The notes under the pieces: model-generated
What the model was told of the DNA's origin: nothing
The model's input: only the letters and a program-made list of their open reading frames with translations
The model's database searches: none
Translations under genes and position numbers: made by a program
From: Antrodiella citrinella
Taxonomy: Eukaryota > Basidiomycota > Agaricomycetes > Polyporales > Steccherinaceae
Length of the DNA stretch: 54,263 bases
Direction: 5' to 3'
Assembly: GCA_004802725.1 (NCBI GenBank)
Contig: SGPM01000155.1
Coordinates: forward strand, 7,360 to 61,622
Shown here: one piece after another, positions 28,373 through 39,844 of the stretch
Position numbering within the stretch: position 1 is the stretch's first letter
Layout of the letters: each line of letters opens with the position of its first letter

Positions 28373-28702
28373 TATGTACTCGTACCTTCATCTAGGCAAA
28401 TATGTCGTGGTGTAGTCGAATGTTGAGTTGTTGAAACTTTGACAAGCAATTTCACCTTGGTTCAAGTCTCTTTGCGTTCGAATTCATGTACGACATAGAT
28501 GAAGCGGGCCCACCACATCGAGTCAGTGACTCTGCTCGTGGGGCATTGCGCAAACCTGACACGTGAACAGAAAGCAACATACAAGAGCAAAAGACCTGCA
28601 CGAGCTGCACGAGGTAATGGATACACCGAGATTCCGTGATTTGGTCGTGAGGCAACCCATGTCGACGAGACATATACATTGCCAAAAAATATAGCGAACC
28701 TA
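28373..28702. other. Convergent 3' region between F-box gene and MAK21
   Basis: A 330-bp spacer between two facing stops. No gene-like feature seen. Confidence 0.5.
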
Positions 28703-31700
28703 TTAGATATTGTCCTCGGGGCCGTCTTCAATAAGTTTGGCATAATCTTCGTAGCTTGCAAATGTGGGCAATGACTTGATCTTTTTCCGCTTCCCACTCT
28801 TGCTCTCCTCTTCGCCGCGTTTCCGCTTTTTGGCTGAAAGCGCGTTGTCACCAAAGCCGATCCATTCTTCGTCCTCCGGTGCTTTTGTGGAGTCGGAGTC
28901 GGAGTCGGGCCCGTCGTACTCAATGAGGCCGTCGGGAACGTCATCGTCCAAGGGAATGAGATCCTCTGCGTCGGATCCTTCCACTAGAGAGAAGTCGTCA
29001 TCACCATCCATTTCCTCTTCTTCGTCTTCCTTCTCCTCGTCATCTTCCTCGTCGTGCTCAAGATCAACATCGTCATCGTCCAGATCTGACGGGACGTCAT
29101 CCGAATCATCATCGGAAATCTCGTTGTCCTTAAGCTCTGCAGGCATCGAAGCTTTCATCGCCTGAGAAAATAATCAGTATCATCAACATCCACAGAACTC
29201 ACCACAACGTACCTTCCAAATCTCGGCTTCCTCTTTGTCGCTGTTCACCTCGTCAGAGCCATCTTCCTTCGCATCAGCATCTTCACCCTCGTCTGAAGAC
29301 TCGTCTTCCTCCCTATCCTCATCAGAATCACCGTCATGTCCCTTCCGCTTCTCAATCTTCGCCTTTTTCTTCTTCTCCTCTTCGTGCTTCTTCTGGAAGA
29401 ACTTGTGGAAAAATACTTCGTCCGCAGGCACGTCCTCCACTCTCCTCTTCCACCACGACGCCTCGTTCACAGGACCGCCTTGTCCTGCGACTTCTCCCTT
29501 GACAAGCTTGACACCGCTCGCACCGTATGCGGTGCTAGCAGCAGGCTGCATCGCGCTGGCGCCCTTTGACTTGAGCTTTTTCGGGTTCTTGAAGATAAAC
29601 CGATCAAGGAAGTGGGATAGGGTGTTCAAGGACAGATCAGCGGAGGCTGTGATCGGGACAGAGGACAGGAGCTGGCGAGCGTGAAGTGATACCGAGGGGT
29701 GATAATGGTGGACCAATGGCAGCTGTTTACAAGCTTCGGTCAGCATATATATACATCGACTGGGAGAAAACTCCTTACCAGCTCGTACATCGGAGATGCA
29801 GACGCGTGGGCGTATTGCGGGTCACGTTTACGAGGGTCGTAAGTCTCCACATCCTCGGTCTTTTCCTGCGACACAACGGTAAACATCTCGCGGAGACCAG
29901 AGACAGTGCTGAAAAGCTGATCATACGATCAGTAATAACGTGAGGAAGATAAAAAGAGCTGACGTACCTCTCCGAGAAGATACAATCCACCAGCTATGAA
30001 TTCGGGGCCTCCCGACCCACCAATACCAGCAGCCAGGATTTGCACAAAGCGTCTTACAAACGCTTTGACTCGCTCCAGGTTTGAATCTCCATTCACCGCC
30101 TTGAACAGCAGATTGAGGTACATCGCCTGCTTGTTAGACTTTGCAAGACGAGGATCCAAAAGAGACGCGTAGAGAGTGCGGTAGAAGCGGTCGGCAAGAG
30201 CAGTTGAGAAAGTGCTTCCACCGGGTTTAGAGGTAGAAGGTGCACTTGACGAAAATGAGGTGATCACTTGGAGAATGAGCATGAGGGCCTGGAGTGAGAT
30301 GTTGAAGGTCGACGTGTGCGTGATCAGGAAGAGGGTGTCGATATGTTTGTTAAACATCTCGCTACCGCCGCCGGAGTCGACTTTGGCGAAAGGAAGCGCA
30401 CGGTTGACTCCGCTCAAGATCGCGCTGACCAGACGAGAGTTGGAGTCTTCCACTTCAGTGAATCCGGCGGCACCTTGGACGGCTTTCTCCTTCCCTTTCA
30501 CCTTCTTTTTGTTCTTGTAATCGCTGCCCCTTTCCTCCTCCACGGGCTCTAGGACGACGACCTTGTCGGCATCATCAGATTCGTCCTGGGTGCTGCTGCC
30601 CAGGATCTCCCTGAACATCTCAAAGTAGACCTCAATCAGCGACCTGGCCGTCTCCCTATCCTGCTCGCTTGGGGTGAGCACGATCTGGTTCAACGTCACC
30701 GCTGAGTAGTACCAAGAGTGCGAGTTCCAACGTTCCATGACCGGAGCTTTGGTTTTGTCCTTTGACTTCTTTGGCGCAGAGGTCGAAGCCACAGTGTCGT
30801 CCGCAAAGCGAGTATGAGTTCCAGTCTTGGCTTTGTTCGCGGCCTCTGCTATAGAAGCTGAAGTAGAAGCTGTCACTCGGAAGATGAGCGTACGGAGCTC
30901 GCGGACTATGACCGCCTTCATGGCAGGGTGTGATTGCAGCACTTGAAGTAAGTGGTATGACGCCCGAGAGCAGACTGATTTTTCCGTGTCACCCTGTACA
31001 ATGGGTCAGCATGAACGCAGCAGGTTTACTCGACAGCTGAAAGCGTACCATCTTGTTCACAAGTAGGCGAAGCAAATTCTGCTCTTGCTCGGGTTTCTCT
31101 CGAAGCAGGGATGCGATAGAGCCGAGTGATTGTGTACGGACATATTGCAGAGGATCCAAGGAGTAAGTCTAGAAGATGGCATCGGACACGCGAATTTGTT
31201 ATGCACGGCCAAAACCCGTACCTCGAGAATTTGCAGGATGGAGAAAAAGAATTTCTTCAACCAGTCCTCAAAGTACCACATAACGAGATGTTGGTCGGTG
31301 ACGTCAGGGTGAGTGAGGAGAGCTTGATCACGGATGTACCTGCATCGGCATGGTAAGCATAAGGAAAGATCGTCAAGTACGGATCTTGCTTACTTCAGTT
31401 TACGATTTGGGGCACCACCACCAACCCACCAATCGATGATACACCTCATCGCCTTCAGACCCTCTTCTCTTCCACCTTTACCACGACCACGTTCCGACAT
31501 TCCCTTCAAGGTCTCGAGTGCCTTGATGTTGTGCACGGGACTACCCTGGACAAGCAGCGTGAGTGCACTCAGCCTGTCGGACAGCGTTCCCTGGCTCAGG
31601 ATAGTGTTCAGGAAATGCGAGTCAGAACTGCTATGTCCTGTGGAAACGGCGGAGGATTGGTAAAGCTCAGCATCTTTCTTGAGGATATTTGCAGCACGTT

Positions 31701-32348
31701 CGGTGAGAGATGCCAGCTGACTGGCAGATGGCGATAACAGAGGGGATGCCTGAGGGGAAAGTGGAGGCGCAGCGAGGTACCACTGTGGTCCGGCAGGGAA
31801 GACGATCTTGGTGCCCTTGGGTAGAGGTGCGGATGGGAGGGAAGGCGGCGGGTCGGCGATCCTGGGCTTCTCCTCAGGAGCCTGTCTCTCCTTCCGTTTC
31901 TTCTCTTTCTTGTCCGCCTGAGGCGCCTTCTCGTTGGTTGGAGGCTTCTCAGCAACGTGCTTTGCCTTGGCTGGCTTTTCAGTGCTAGCCTTGGCTTTTG
32001 GAGGTTTCTCAGACTTTGAGGTCTTCTCGGAAGAAGACTTCCCAGTTTTCAAGCTTTGCAAGAACGATGACACATCTTTTTCTAGTGCAGGCTATGAAGT
32101 AAATCAGCAATGATTCGTGAGCAATATGTCCATTGCATACGCACATCGTGACCTTGATCTCCCAACTCCAGCTGACCATCAGATCGCACGTCCTTCAGCA
32201 TTTCTACATCCTGAGAGTCCCCGCCGAGCGATGATATCTGCTCTCGAAGAACATCTGACTTTGATTTAGACTTCGACTTCTCTATTTTCGCCTGAGACTC
32301 GGCAGGTTTCTTCTGCGTCTTTTCCTTCTTCGTGTTCACGCGAGCCAT
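28703..32348 (-). CDS. MAK21: Ribosome biogenesis protein MAK21/NOC1 (CBF/Mak21 family)
   Basis: Eight exons on the minus strand (32348-32145, 32091-31394, 31339-31222, 31168-31049, 30993-29968, 29916-29779, 29722-29213, 29161-28703) total 3273 nt, 1090 residues. The N-terminus is Lys/Ser/Glu-rich (nuclear localisation likely). A helical repeat region follows: LSDRLSALTLLVQGSPVHN, then DPLQYVRTQSLGSIASLL. The CBF/Mak21 domain contains PEFIAGGLYLLGEL (~708-723) and continues through YDPRKRDPQYAHAS and LPLVHHYHPSVSLHA. An acidic tail (~900-1060) ends the protein. Noc1/Mak21 binds Noc2 in early pre-60S particles in the nucleolus. The gene is divergent from PAF1 with 250 bp between the start codons. 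Confidence 0.93.
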
Positions 32349-32598
32349 TGGACAGCGTGAACAGAGGTCTAGCAGCTATAGATTAGATCCATATAGCATG
32401 GATTCAGGGGCAAAGTACTGACCTGTCGCTGAAAACCGAAGAGATGTGTTTGTACAAGACCAAAAGTCAAGGCGAGAAGGATGATCGAAAATGGAAATTA
32501 CCATTCGACGCCCATGATGCGATTCCTCAACCCGAGCGCTAACGCACTTGAAGCTACAGTCTGCCACCCTCTCCCACCTTCCTACATCCTCACACAAC
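32349..32598. promoter_or_regulatory. Shared divergent promoter of MAK21 and PAF1
   Basis: Only 250 bp separate the two ATG codons, so both promoters must overlap here. No clear TATA box is visible on either side. The region is C/T-rich near the PAF1 start, as is common for housekeeping promoters. Confidence 0.55.
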
Positions 32599-34227
32599 AT
32601 GAGCGTGAAAAAGAGGTGCGAAATTGATAGTCAGGACTAATATTGAATGTGTTGATTAACTTGCTTATCTTTAGCAAACTCGACCTGCTCATTCGAGTAC
32701 GTTACTCGAATCCCTTACCCGCGCCGCCATGTCCTCCGAAACTCCTCGACATACCGACCGACCCCATGCGTTATGCACGTCCAGAGTTCTTGAATGATCT
32801 TGCAAATGACACCCCCCTACCCATGATTGTGGATGCGGAATGTGGGATGCCATTGGACTTAGGGAAGTGGGGTTGTCTGTGGGAAGAGGACGGTGATGAT
32901 CCTGGTGAGTACAGGCACATACAACGGACGCGTAGCGTACTCACGTTACTACCTGCTGATTCTACTCTGCTATTCAATGTTACTAGAACTCAATCCCAAT
33001 CCGGCAAATGCCCCCAAACTCGACCCTAAAGACCACTTCCTCCTGCTTGACCCGTCGTCAATAGCTGCCCCTTATACACCTGCTGGAGGAGCGTCAGGAA
33101 CCTCGACCCCAACGCCTATGCCACATGTTACATGGCTACGAAAAACGGAATATATCACCCGGGAGGGGGTCACGCGGTCGACAGCCATATCTGATTCGTG
33201 CGTGTTCTGCATATTGCTCTGCTGTCTTGTGCTTACATGGTCATATCATATGTATAGGAAACATACGCCTCTCGCCCCCATAGACGTTTCTCGCTCTGCC
33301 CAGATCCGCGACATAGAATCCTCGTTTGCGGCGGTGGAAGAATTCGATCTTGCTGAACTCAGACATCCGAACAAGCCGAGAGTCACAGCTGTCGAATCCT
33401 ACGATATTCTACCTGATGCAGATATATGGGCAAACGCCTATGACTTATTCCGGTTCTCAGAAAGACCGGGAGACAGACCACCAGATGTACGTTGGCTCTT
33501 GTCCTACCTACTCCAGATACTTAATAAAGCGTCAGGCCGAAGATCCCAGACTGGACTGTGCTATTCTGCGACCTATGGAATCAGACGGTGACCATTTCTT
33601 GGCGTACTATCTGACGAAGGAGGACGAAGCAGCGCTTCAATTCAAGGAAGAGCGGGCGGCAAGGGATCCCAACTCTACCGAGGAAGGAGAGGTATGTTTC
33701 GTCAAATGCGCAGTGATAGCCCTCCATGCTCATCTGTGAACTATAGCCTACGAATTTCCACTTCATACGAGACTATGAAGTCGTGAAAGTGGAGCAAGAA
33801 GTGCCGAACGAATTCCTGCTTGTGATCAGTGACGAAGATGTCCAGGACGAATTTGGTGACGTTCAAGCATCGTCTCGTGCGAAGGGTGCCTACTACAAGA
33901 ACATCGAGCGAAAGATGCTGCTGAAGAAGAGGCGCGTCAACGTGAGTACTCTCATTTCATGTTCATGTAAACCAAGTGTTGATCATACCCCGTACGTAGT
34001 CTTACCAAGCATATGTTGACAAATGGGACGTCGTGAAAGTCTCGCATGTTCCTATGAGCAAGGAGGAAGAAGACGAGCGAGAAGAAGCTCTAGCAGAAGT
34101 CATGGACCCGATGTACTTACTAAACAGAGCGGACATGGACGCTGAGGGAGAAGAAGTAGAAGAGGAGACCGAGGTCGAGCGACCGGGTGGTGACATAGTG
34201 GACCCAATCGACGTTTTTGGAGAGTAG
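32599..34227 (+). CDS. PAF1: RNA polymerase II-associated factor PAF1
   Basis: Seven exons (32599-32615, 32675-32904, 32987-33197, 33258-33486, 33530-33691, 33747-33941, 34000-34227) sum to 1272 nt, 423 residues. The N-terminus SKLDLLIRVRYSNPLPAPPCPPKLLDIP is the conserved Paf1 opening. Other landmarks are HVTWLRKTEYI, ESYDILPDADIWANAYDLFRF, LRPMESDGDHFLAYYL and YEVVKVEQEVPNEFLLV. The C-terminus is acidic (Glu-rich). Paf1 scaffolds the Paf1 complex on elongating Pol II and is needed for H2B ubiquitination and H3K4/K79 methylation. The 17-nt first exon begins at the only suitable ATG. One intron is just 43 bp (33487-33529). Confidence 0.93.
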
Positions 34228-34718
34228 TTTGGATCTATCGTATTGTTATACTGGTCGTGTTGTGATAATGTATATTTTGCGTTCATGATTCTAATTACTT
34301 AAGGTCAGCTACGGAGACTACTAATTACTGTCTATTCCAAGGGAATGTGAAGGCGTCCATATCCGGAAAGTCATATACCAAATCCGGACTGAAATTTCCA
34401 TCTAATCTCCTCCTGTTCGTGTGAAGACTTCAGCGAGAGAGAGAGAGGCGAGGAGACGAAAGCGGTCGCGAGATGAGAGTAGGAGCAAACGCGGTCGCCC
34501 GTGGGCGACCCTCAATTTTATTCGCCGGCGCCAAGCGTGTATGCGGCCGGTATTACTAGTACAGCAAGCATAGAAATACAACGGAGATTGGAGCGCAGAG
34601 TCACAGAAAAAGAGATATTCAGAGAAATGTGAAATAGATCAAATGAAAAGGAAACAAGGGCGGGAAAAACGAATAGGGTAGGGAAGCGAAAAGAGACACG
34701 ACTTGCTGCGGCAGGCGG
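34228..34718. other. Convergent spacer after PAF1
   Basis: Contains the PAF1 3' end and, on the other strand, the end of the small gene at 34719. A purine-rich GA tract (34433-34490) and a perfect short hairpin (34494-34511) lie here. No ORF of note. Confidence 0.5.
34494..34511. repeat. Short perfect inverted repeat (hairpin)
   Basis: GGTCGCCC and GGGCGACC flank two bases (GT), giving an 8-bp GC-rich stem. It lies about 270 bp past the PAF1 stop and could act at a transcript 3' end, but it lacks a T tract. Confidence 0.55.
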
Positions 34719-35288
34719 TCAAAAACGGGGACGACGAGACTGGCGAGTTGTCGTCTCCTGCGTTGACCTTTAAGCGAATCCTACTGAGGGGCTCATCAGG
34801 GGCATCCTCCGACGGCTGAATCACCGACAACACACCTGAACCTGCTGAAGACCGCATACGGCGCATCCGCTGGACTCATCCCATCTATCCGCGGGAGGGG
34901 GATTAGCAATCGCTCCGACTGATCACCTAGCGAGGTTCCGGCGGGGGCGGATCGTCGGATGTCGAAGTCGTCGTCAGCGAGACGAGTGAGCAGAGAGGCG
35001 GTCTGCGAGAGAGGGAGGAAGATGAGAGAGAGGAAGAGAAGGCGAGAGACGCTAGAGCGGCTGGCGTCAAGTCGTGTCCTAGCGGCGTCGATTAGACTTG
35101 AGTAAACATGTTTTAAACACGATGAACGAGTTCGGACACTCGGCGGAAAGCTTCTTGATGAAAGGACGTGGATAGCCGCGCTCTATCAGGATATTGTATG
35201 TAGTAAAAATCCTCTATTGTGCAGTGCGGCGGGGCACGTTGAGAACACGATTAGATGTGCGTACAAGACTCGCCTGTGCAAATGTCAT
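34719..35288 (-). CDS. Hypothetical 110-residue protein, four exons
   Basis: Minus-strand exons 35288-35265, 35213-35121, 35002-34836 and 34767-34719 add to exactly 333 nt. Intron 1 is 51 bp, the local norm. Intron 2 is 118 bp with a strong pyrimidine tract before CAG. Intron 3 is 68 bp. All phases agree. The product includes NILIERGYPRPFIKKLSAEC and PRIDGMSPADAPYAVFSRF and ends in a basic tail (RQSRRPRF). I recognise no family. No single ORF reveals it, since it exists only after splicing. It lies head to head with the Nudix gene. Confidence 0.45.
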
Positions 35289-35807
35289 GCTGACTGACAC
35301 ATCGTAACACTCGTCCGAATGCAGAAGGTAAACGAATTCACGTGATGTATGTTACTCCATCACGTAGTACCTGGATCTGACCTGCGCCTACCTTAAGCAC
35401 ATTTGTCAAAACGATCATGCTCTACATGCGACCGTGACCTTCATCTCAAGACGATCTAATCTAATCGTTCGAGGCGCCACATCTCTGACTCAGCTCCAAA
35501 CGTTTTAGAACGTTAACGTTCAAGTACCATAAACATCTCTCACTCCCACTGGGCGACCATTCAAGAGGTTCGCGTCGTCGCTCCGATGCTTTCGAATATG
35601 GTCATTCAGAAAATGACGATAGCGTCCCGAGTCGGGACACATCATCGCTGCAATTGGTCCGAGTCAATCTTTGCTAATCCCCTAGCGCCTGGCTAACATG
35701 ATTCGCATCAAAACACGGGGCTGTAGATGGTCTTGGGCCTTGAAATAAATTATGTATTCCATAAGCATATCATTGGCAGGCCAACCTGCTTTGTGTTGTC
35801 AGTCACA
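35289..35807. promoter_or_regulatory. Divergent promoter region upstream of the Nudix gene
   Basis: 519 bp between two divergent starts. A short palindromic CCGAGTCGGG is near 35627. No TATA box is clear. An alternative upstream ATG for the Nudix gene at 35727 is out of the conserved region. Confidence 0.4.
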
Positions 35808-36945
35808 ATGGCATACGGGTCCACCGAGATTCCTGCAGTACCCGTCAAACCCAGGTTGTCTGCGACGTTGATTGTGATCAACGCACAGAACGAGATCCTG
35901 TTTGTGCAGAGGAACACAACAAATCACAATTTTGGTGGCGCCACGGTATGTGATGTGTTGTCGTATCGTGTGTTGAAGGTTGTTCTTACCATTGGGCTCT
36001 CCCTCGTGGAATGCCACGTATGCAGGTATTTCCCGGAGGAAATTTTGACTCCAGACAGGACGACTCACCCAAAGATACTGCCATCAGGGAGACATTTGAG
36101 GAAACTGGACTCCTGCTCGCTTATGCGGACGCGAAGGCGTCGACGTGCAAACTACCCAGCAAAGCCGAGTGCGAGGCAGGCCGAGAGGCTGTTCATGCCA
36201 ACAAGGTAACTTTCAAGCAGTTCCTTTCTCATCACGGACTGGTCCCCGCTACGAGATACCTGTTATCGTTCAGCTCATGGGTGACTCCCCCGAACTACCC
36301 GAGGTGAGCGACTATCTGCTATCTTGGATCATCCGCGTTCTGACATTGCCATAGACGGTTTCGCGCGCAATTCTTCGTGGCGTTTTTGTGTGACGTGTTT
36401 CCGGTCACATCTCCGGGAGACTCGGACGAGACCAGACGCCAGGCGGCGTTGAGGTCGTACGAAGTCACACCGGACAAGAATGAAATTACATCAGTTTTCT
36501 TCATGCATCCGACCGACGCGTTGCGGGCCTTCAAAAATCATCAGCTCACCATTCCCACTCCACAGGCGTACAACATCGCCACGTTGGGGGAGATCTTGGG
36601 ATCAAGATTGTGCACCACGGAAGAACAGACGAGAATCAGAGAGCTCTCCGGCAGCATGTATGGTAGGATGACGCTGCACCCTTTGATTTTATCTGGAGAC
36701 GGATACAAGGGACGTGTCATTTTTACCTACGAAGGAGATGAGACTCGAGGCGGGCCGAAAGGTCAACTTCATAGAAGCATCGACTACATGGATGGGGGCG
36801 CAGTAGGTCTTTGTTTTGCCATATATTTCGCAGCACTCACGCTTAATGCTTTTTGCAGTATGTCAGCTCCGACACACTCTACCGAAGTTTTGATCCCTTT
36901 GCTTTCAAAAAAGAGTGGTTCGATAAATATCACCCTAAGCTCTGA
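35808..36945 (+). CDS. NUDT19-like Nudix hydrolase with PTS1-like tail
   Basis: Exons 35808-35945, 36026-36303, 36355-36802 and 36859-36945 total 951 nt, 316 residues. The start MAYGSTEIPAVPVKP leads into LSATLIVIN, a Nudix first strand. The Nudix box is the NUDT19/RP2 variant, VFPGGNFD followed after an insertion by IRETFEETGLLL (GG at ~50, REtfEEtG at ~68-75). The downstream block TPPNYPRRFRAQFFVAF is also typical of this branch. Mammalian NUDT19 hydrolyses CoA and acyl-CoA esters in peroxisomes. The last three residues are PKL, a permissible PTS1 variant, so peroxisomal import is likely but inferred. Reading through the last intron hides this tail. Confidence 0.85.
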
Positions 36946-37572
36946 TGTCAGCGACACCTTGTATTTGTATAATCACATTCTTTCAATTTCTACTATTCAC
37001 GGAGAAAAGTTAGCCGGGTCAATCTCGCTGTAAAGCTTGGGCTGAAGGAGCAATCAACGCGTAGTGGACGCACCAATTCAAGGGACGGAACAATAGAGCT
37101 AAGTATACCCAATGCACTTGTATGAGTATGTCTTCTTCCTTTTCGACCTCTGAAGTAGTTGGATTGATCGATCTGTACATGATCGGCGTTGTGGGTGTTG
37201 GAAGGAAAGTGACCGATGAGCAGTGTCACGGTATAAAGAAGCGCGTGATCGCGTATCTTACATCTCGTTCAATTCGTGTTGCAAGCTTCAAGTCCAGGCA
37301 GATGTTATGGTAAAGTCATCACATACACATAAGTATATGCAATATATATATCTAGAAGTGCGTACGAAAAGTATGATTTGGGAGGCTACAAGTGTGAGGG
37401 ACACCACTGAGCACCATAATGCCATCGTGGGTACAATTATGGCTACAAATGTGCAGGACTGAAACCCAAGGAAAAGATGTAGAAGCGTCAATTAATCATG
37501 CCTGTATAGATCTGGAGTAAAACCCGAACGTTAAAGCACATTGGTGCGATCATGAAGAAGAACAAAAAGTCA
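36946..37572. other. Convergent spacer, Nudix to esterase
   Basis: About 630 bp between facing stops. Only short overlapping ORFs and an AT-rich segment (37320-37360). No gene seen. Confidence 0.5.
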
Positions 37573-39555
37573 TTAGATATCGAAGGTCTGGTAGTCGTAG
37601 GGGATAGCGTCTCCCCAGAAGGTGGGGTCACAGGCACCGACGGGAGCCTCGCCAGAGCCACCGAGTTGGATCGCGTGGACGTCGGAGGTGGTGGACAAAG
37701 GCCAATTGGCGTATCCAAAGGCGTTGGGGATGCCGCTGCGAAGAAAGGAGCTGTAGCGAGCTTGGATCTCCTTAGTGAGATTAGATTGAGCTGCGCTGGG
37801 GCTGGGAACGGTGCCGAACTGCGAGGAAGTCTTTGAGAACATGCGCATAGCGGAGGAAATGAAGAGAACCTACCACAATCTCGATGTCATCCTGATGGCA
37901 GACGATGCCGGATTCAGTGCAGAAGGGTACTTCCCCGTTTCCGGGGTAGCTCGCGCCAACCATGTACTCTCCCAAGTACACCTTGCCGCCGTGCTCAGTC
38001 CAAGACCTGGCAAAAGTCCAGGTAGGGCACCTCCACACCTGATCGGTACCCATCTGCTCAAGCTGGGGCCGCACATCAGCGTTCGCGTTGCCCTCGTCGG
38101 AGGCGGGAACAGCGTAGTTCTGGTTCGCAAGGAGCTGGTCGGCGATGGTGGTGTTAAAGCTACTGGCAACAAATTCCGCGTATGTGGTAGGGTCCAAGGC
38201 GCTACTGAACCCTCCGTAGATAGTGAAACCGGCTTCGTGATGCACGGTGGAGACGAGGAGAGATTTGCTGACAGCGGGGAATGGAGTGGAAGAGTCCAAG
38301 GTGGTAGTGATGAGGGTACCGTCTGTGACGGGTCGGATGGGTTCGGCTTGCCCTGCGGAAGCGTCGAGCCCGAATGCCGCGTCGGCGAGGTCATCCTGAG
38401 CAGCGACGATTTGATCCACGGTGAGCGCGTCCCAGCAGGCGGTATCCGAGGTTGAAGAGCACGGGATCTGTTCTGCAAAGTAGTTGAAAAGAGTCTCCTG
38501 GGTCGTAGTAGAAAGGAAGCCATAATCCTGAATCATGAGGTCAGAGATGGATTCCCTCGAAGAAGCATAGTACGCAGAGCTCACCATGGTGTCAGATTGA
38601 ATGATAGCGGACTTGAACAAAGAGGAAGCGGAGGGAATAGAGAGCAGCGCTCTGATCAAAGAAGCTCCCGCACTCTGTCCTGCGACGGTAATCTGCGAGG
38701 CGTCACCACCAAAGCTGGGGATCACATTCTGCAAGAATTTCAAGGAATTGATCGCGTCCTTGACACCTAGATTGGTGTCTCCGTTAGGCGGGAAGAAGCC
38801 GAGCTACATGAATTACTTGTCTTAGTGAAAGTTGGCTAGAGAATGTCATGAAATCGTGCTTACAACACCGAGACGGTACTGGATTACTGCTACAATGGAG
38901 TTGGTTGCAGCTGCTAGATTGGAACCATCGAGACCCGGCCCAGTTGCCGAGCCGACGACGAATGAACCACCATGAATCCTGAAGGTAACGATTGAGCAAG
39001 CGAAACACAGCGAACAGAACAGACAGCGTGCATACCAGACCATCGTAGGAGCCTTGCTGTTGACGTTGATCGATGTAGGAACATACAGAATCATCGACAG
39101 ACAGTCTTCGGACATAGCGGAATCATCTATGTCATCTTGCACACAGGCCAGCGGAAGAGCGGTAGGATCCGTGCTTCCATTCCTGCAATTTTTGGTGAGT
39201 AGCTTTCTCGTAGTAAGGAACCGAGACAAACTTACGGAAGTGTCCAGTTGGTTGCGACAGTTGATTCCTGCCAGCGCTGAACATCGGCATACTTCACGGC
39301 AAATCTGATGGCAGTCGTGCCATCAGCAGCACCGTGAGCGGTTCCAAGTGGAGTGTTCACGGCCAAAGAGGGCGACCCCTGGCGAGGGCAAAGCAATTTC
39401 TGCACGATGGGAATCGGCAACCCGCAAAGGATACCATGATGATTGTATGGTGGGAATCCAACCAAGCCTCCATCACGGTGCGCAGGAGGTGTGGGTGTGG
39501 CGAGTGAAAACGTGGAAAGCAGCAGAGAGGTCAAAATGAAGCTGAGAAGAGCCAT
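37573..39555 (-). CDS. Secreted type-B carboxylesterase/lipase
   Basis: Minus-strand exons 39555-39236, 39182-39036, 38978-38864, 38803-37874 and 37818-37573 give 585 residues. The first ~19 residues form a signal peptide (MALLSFILTSLLLSTFSLA). Landmarks of the family are EDCLSMILYVP, the oxyanion-hole motif HGGSFVVGSA and the nucleophile elbow GQSAGAS (Ser ~238). The acid residue is likely in VHHEAGF. The catalytic His is likely in CHQDDIEIVFG near 497. Several NxT/NxS sites fit secretion. Such enzymes hydrolyse esters or lipids; the substrate is not readable. A palindromic CTTATAAG sits 122 bp upstream of the ATG. Confidence 0.9.
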
Positions 39556-39676
39556 TGCAACGAATAGTCTAGATGATTAAAACAATGAAGCTTGTGAGTG
39601 TCAAAAGCAGTGACCGCCAGAGGAACTTGAGCAAAAGATGAGAAGCAGCTGAGGAAAAACGAGTGTCGGTGGGAGG

Positions 39677-39684
39677 CTTATAAG
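39677..39684 (-). promoter_or_regulatory. TATA-like element of the esterase gene
   Basis: CTTATAAG, reading TATAAG on the minus strand, lies 122 bp upstream of the esterase ATG. Confidence 0.45.
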
Positions 39685-39844
39685 TACTGAGAGAGTGTGT
39701 TGAGGCGTGCCTGTCCTCGAGAGAAGTTTGCGATGCTGAGGAACCATCTCAAGCATATTTGGGCATAACGAGAACAATGACCAGGGGAGTGCCGGAGAGA
39801 GCCGGTGCGCAAAGAGCGTTCGGCGGTAAGCGCCACGAAGACCG

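Noticed and set aside
28764..29684. Long Ser-rich plus-strand ORFs across the MAK21 3' part
   Set aside because: They are antisense shadows of the Asp/Glu-rich tail of MAK21 (TCx codons opposite GAx).
35727..35807. Upstream ATG as the Nudix start
   Set aside because: The 27 extra residues are hydrophobic/mixed with no family match; the ATG at 35808 directly precedes the conserved domain.
37811..38455. 214-codon plus ORF and 217-codon second minus ORF over the esterase
   Set aside because: Both overlap the main esterase exon, whose frame carries the GQSAGA motif.
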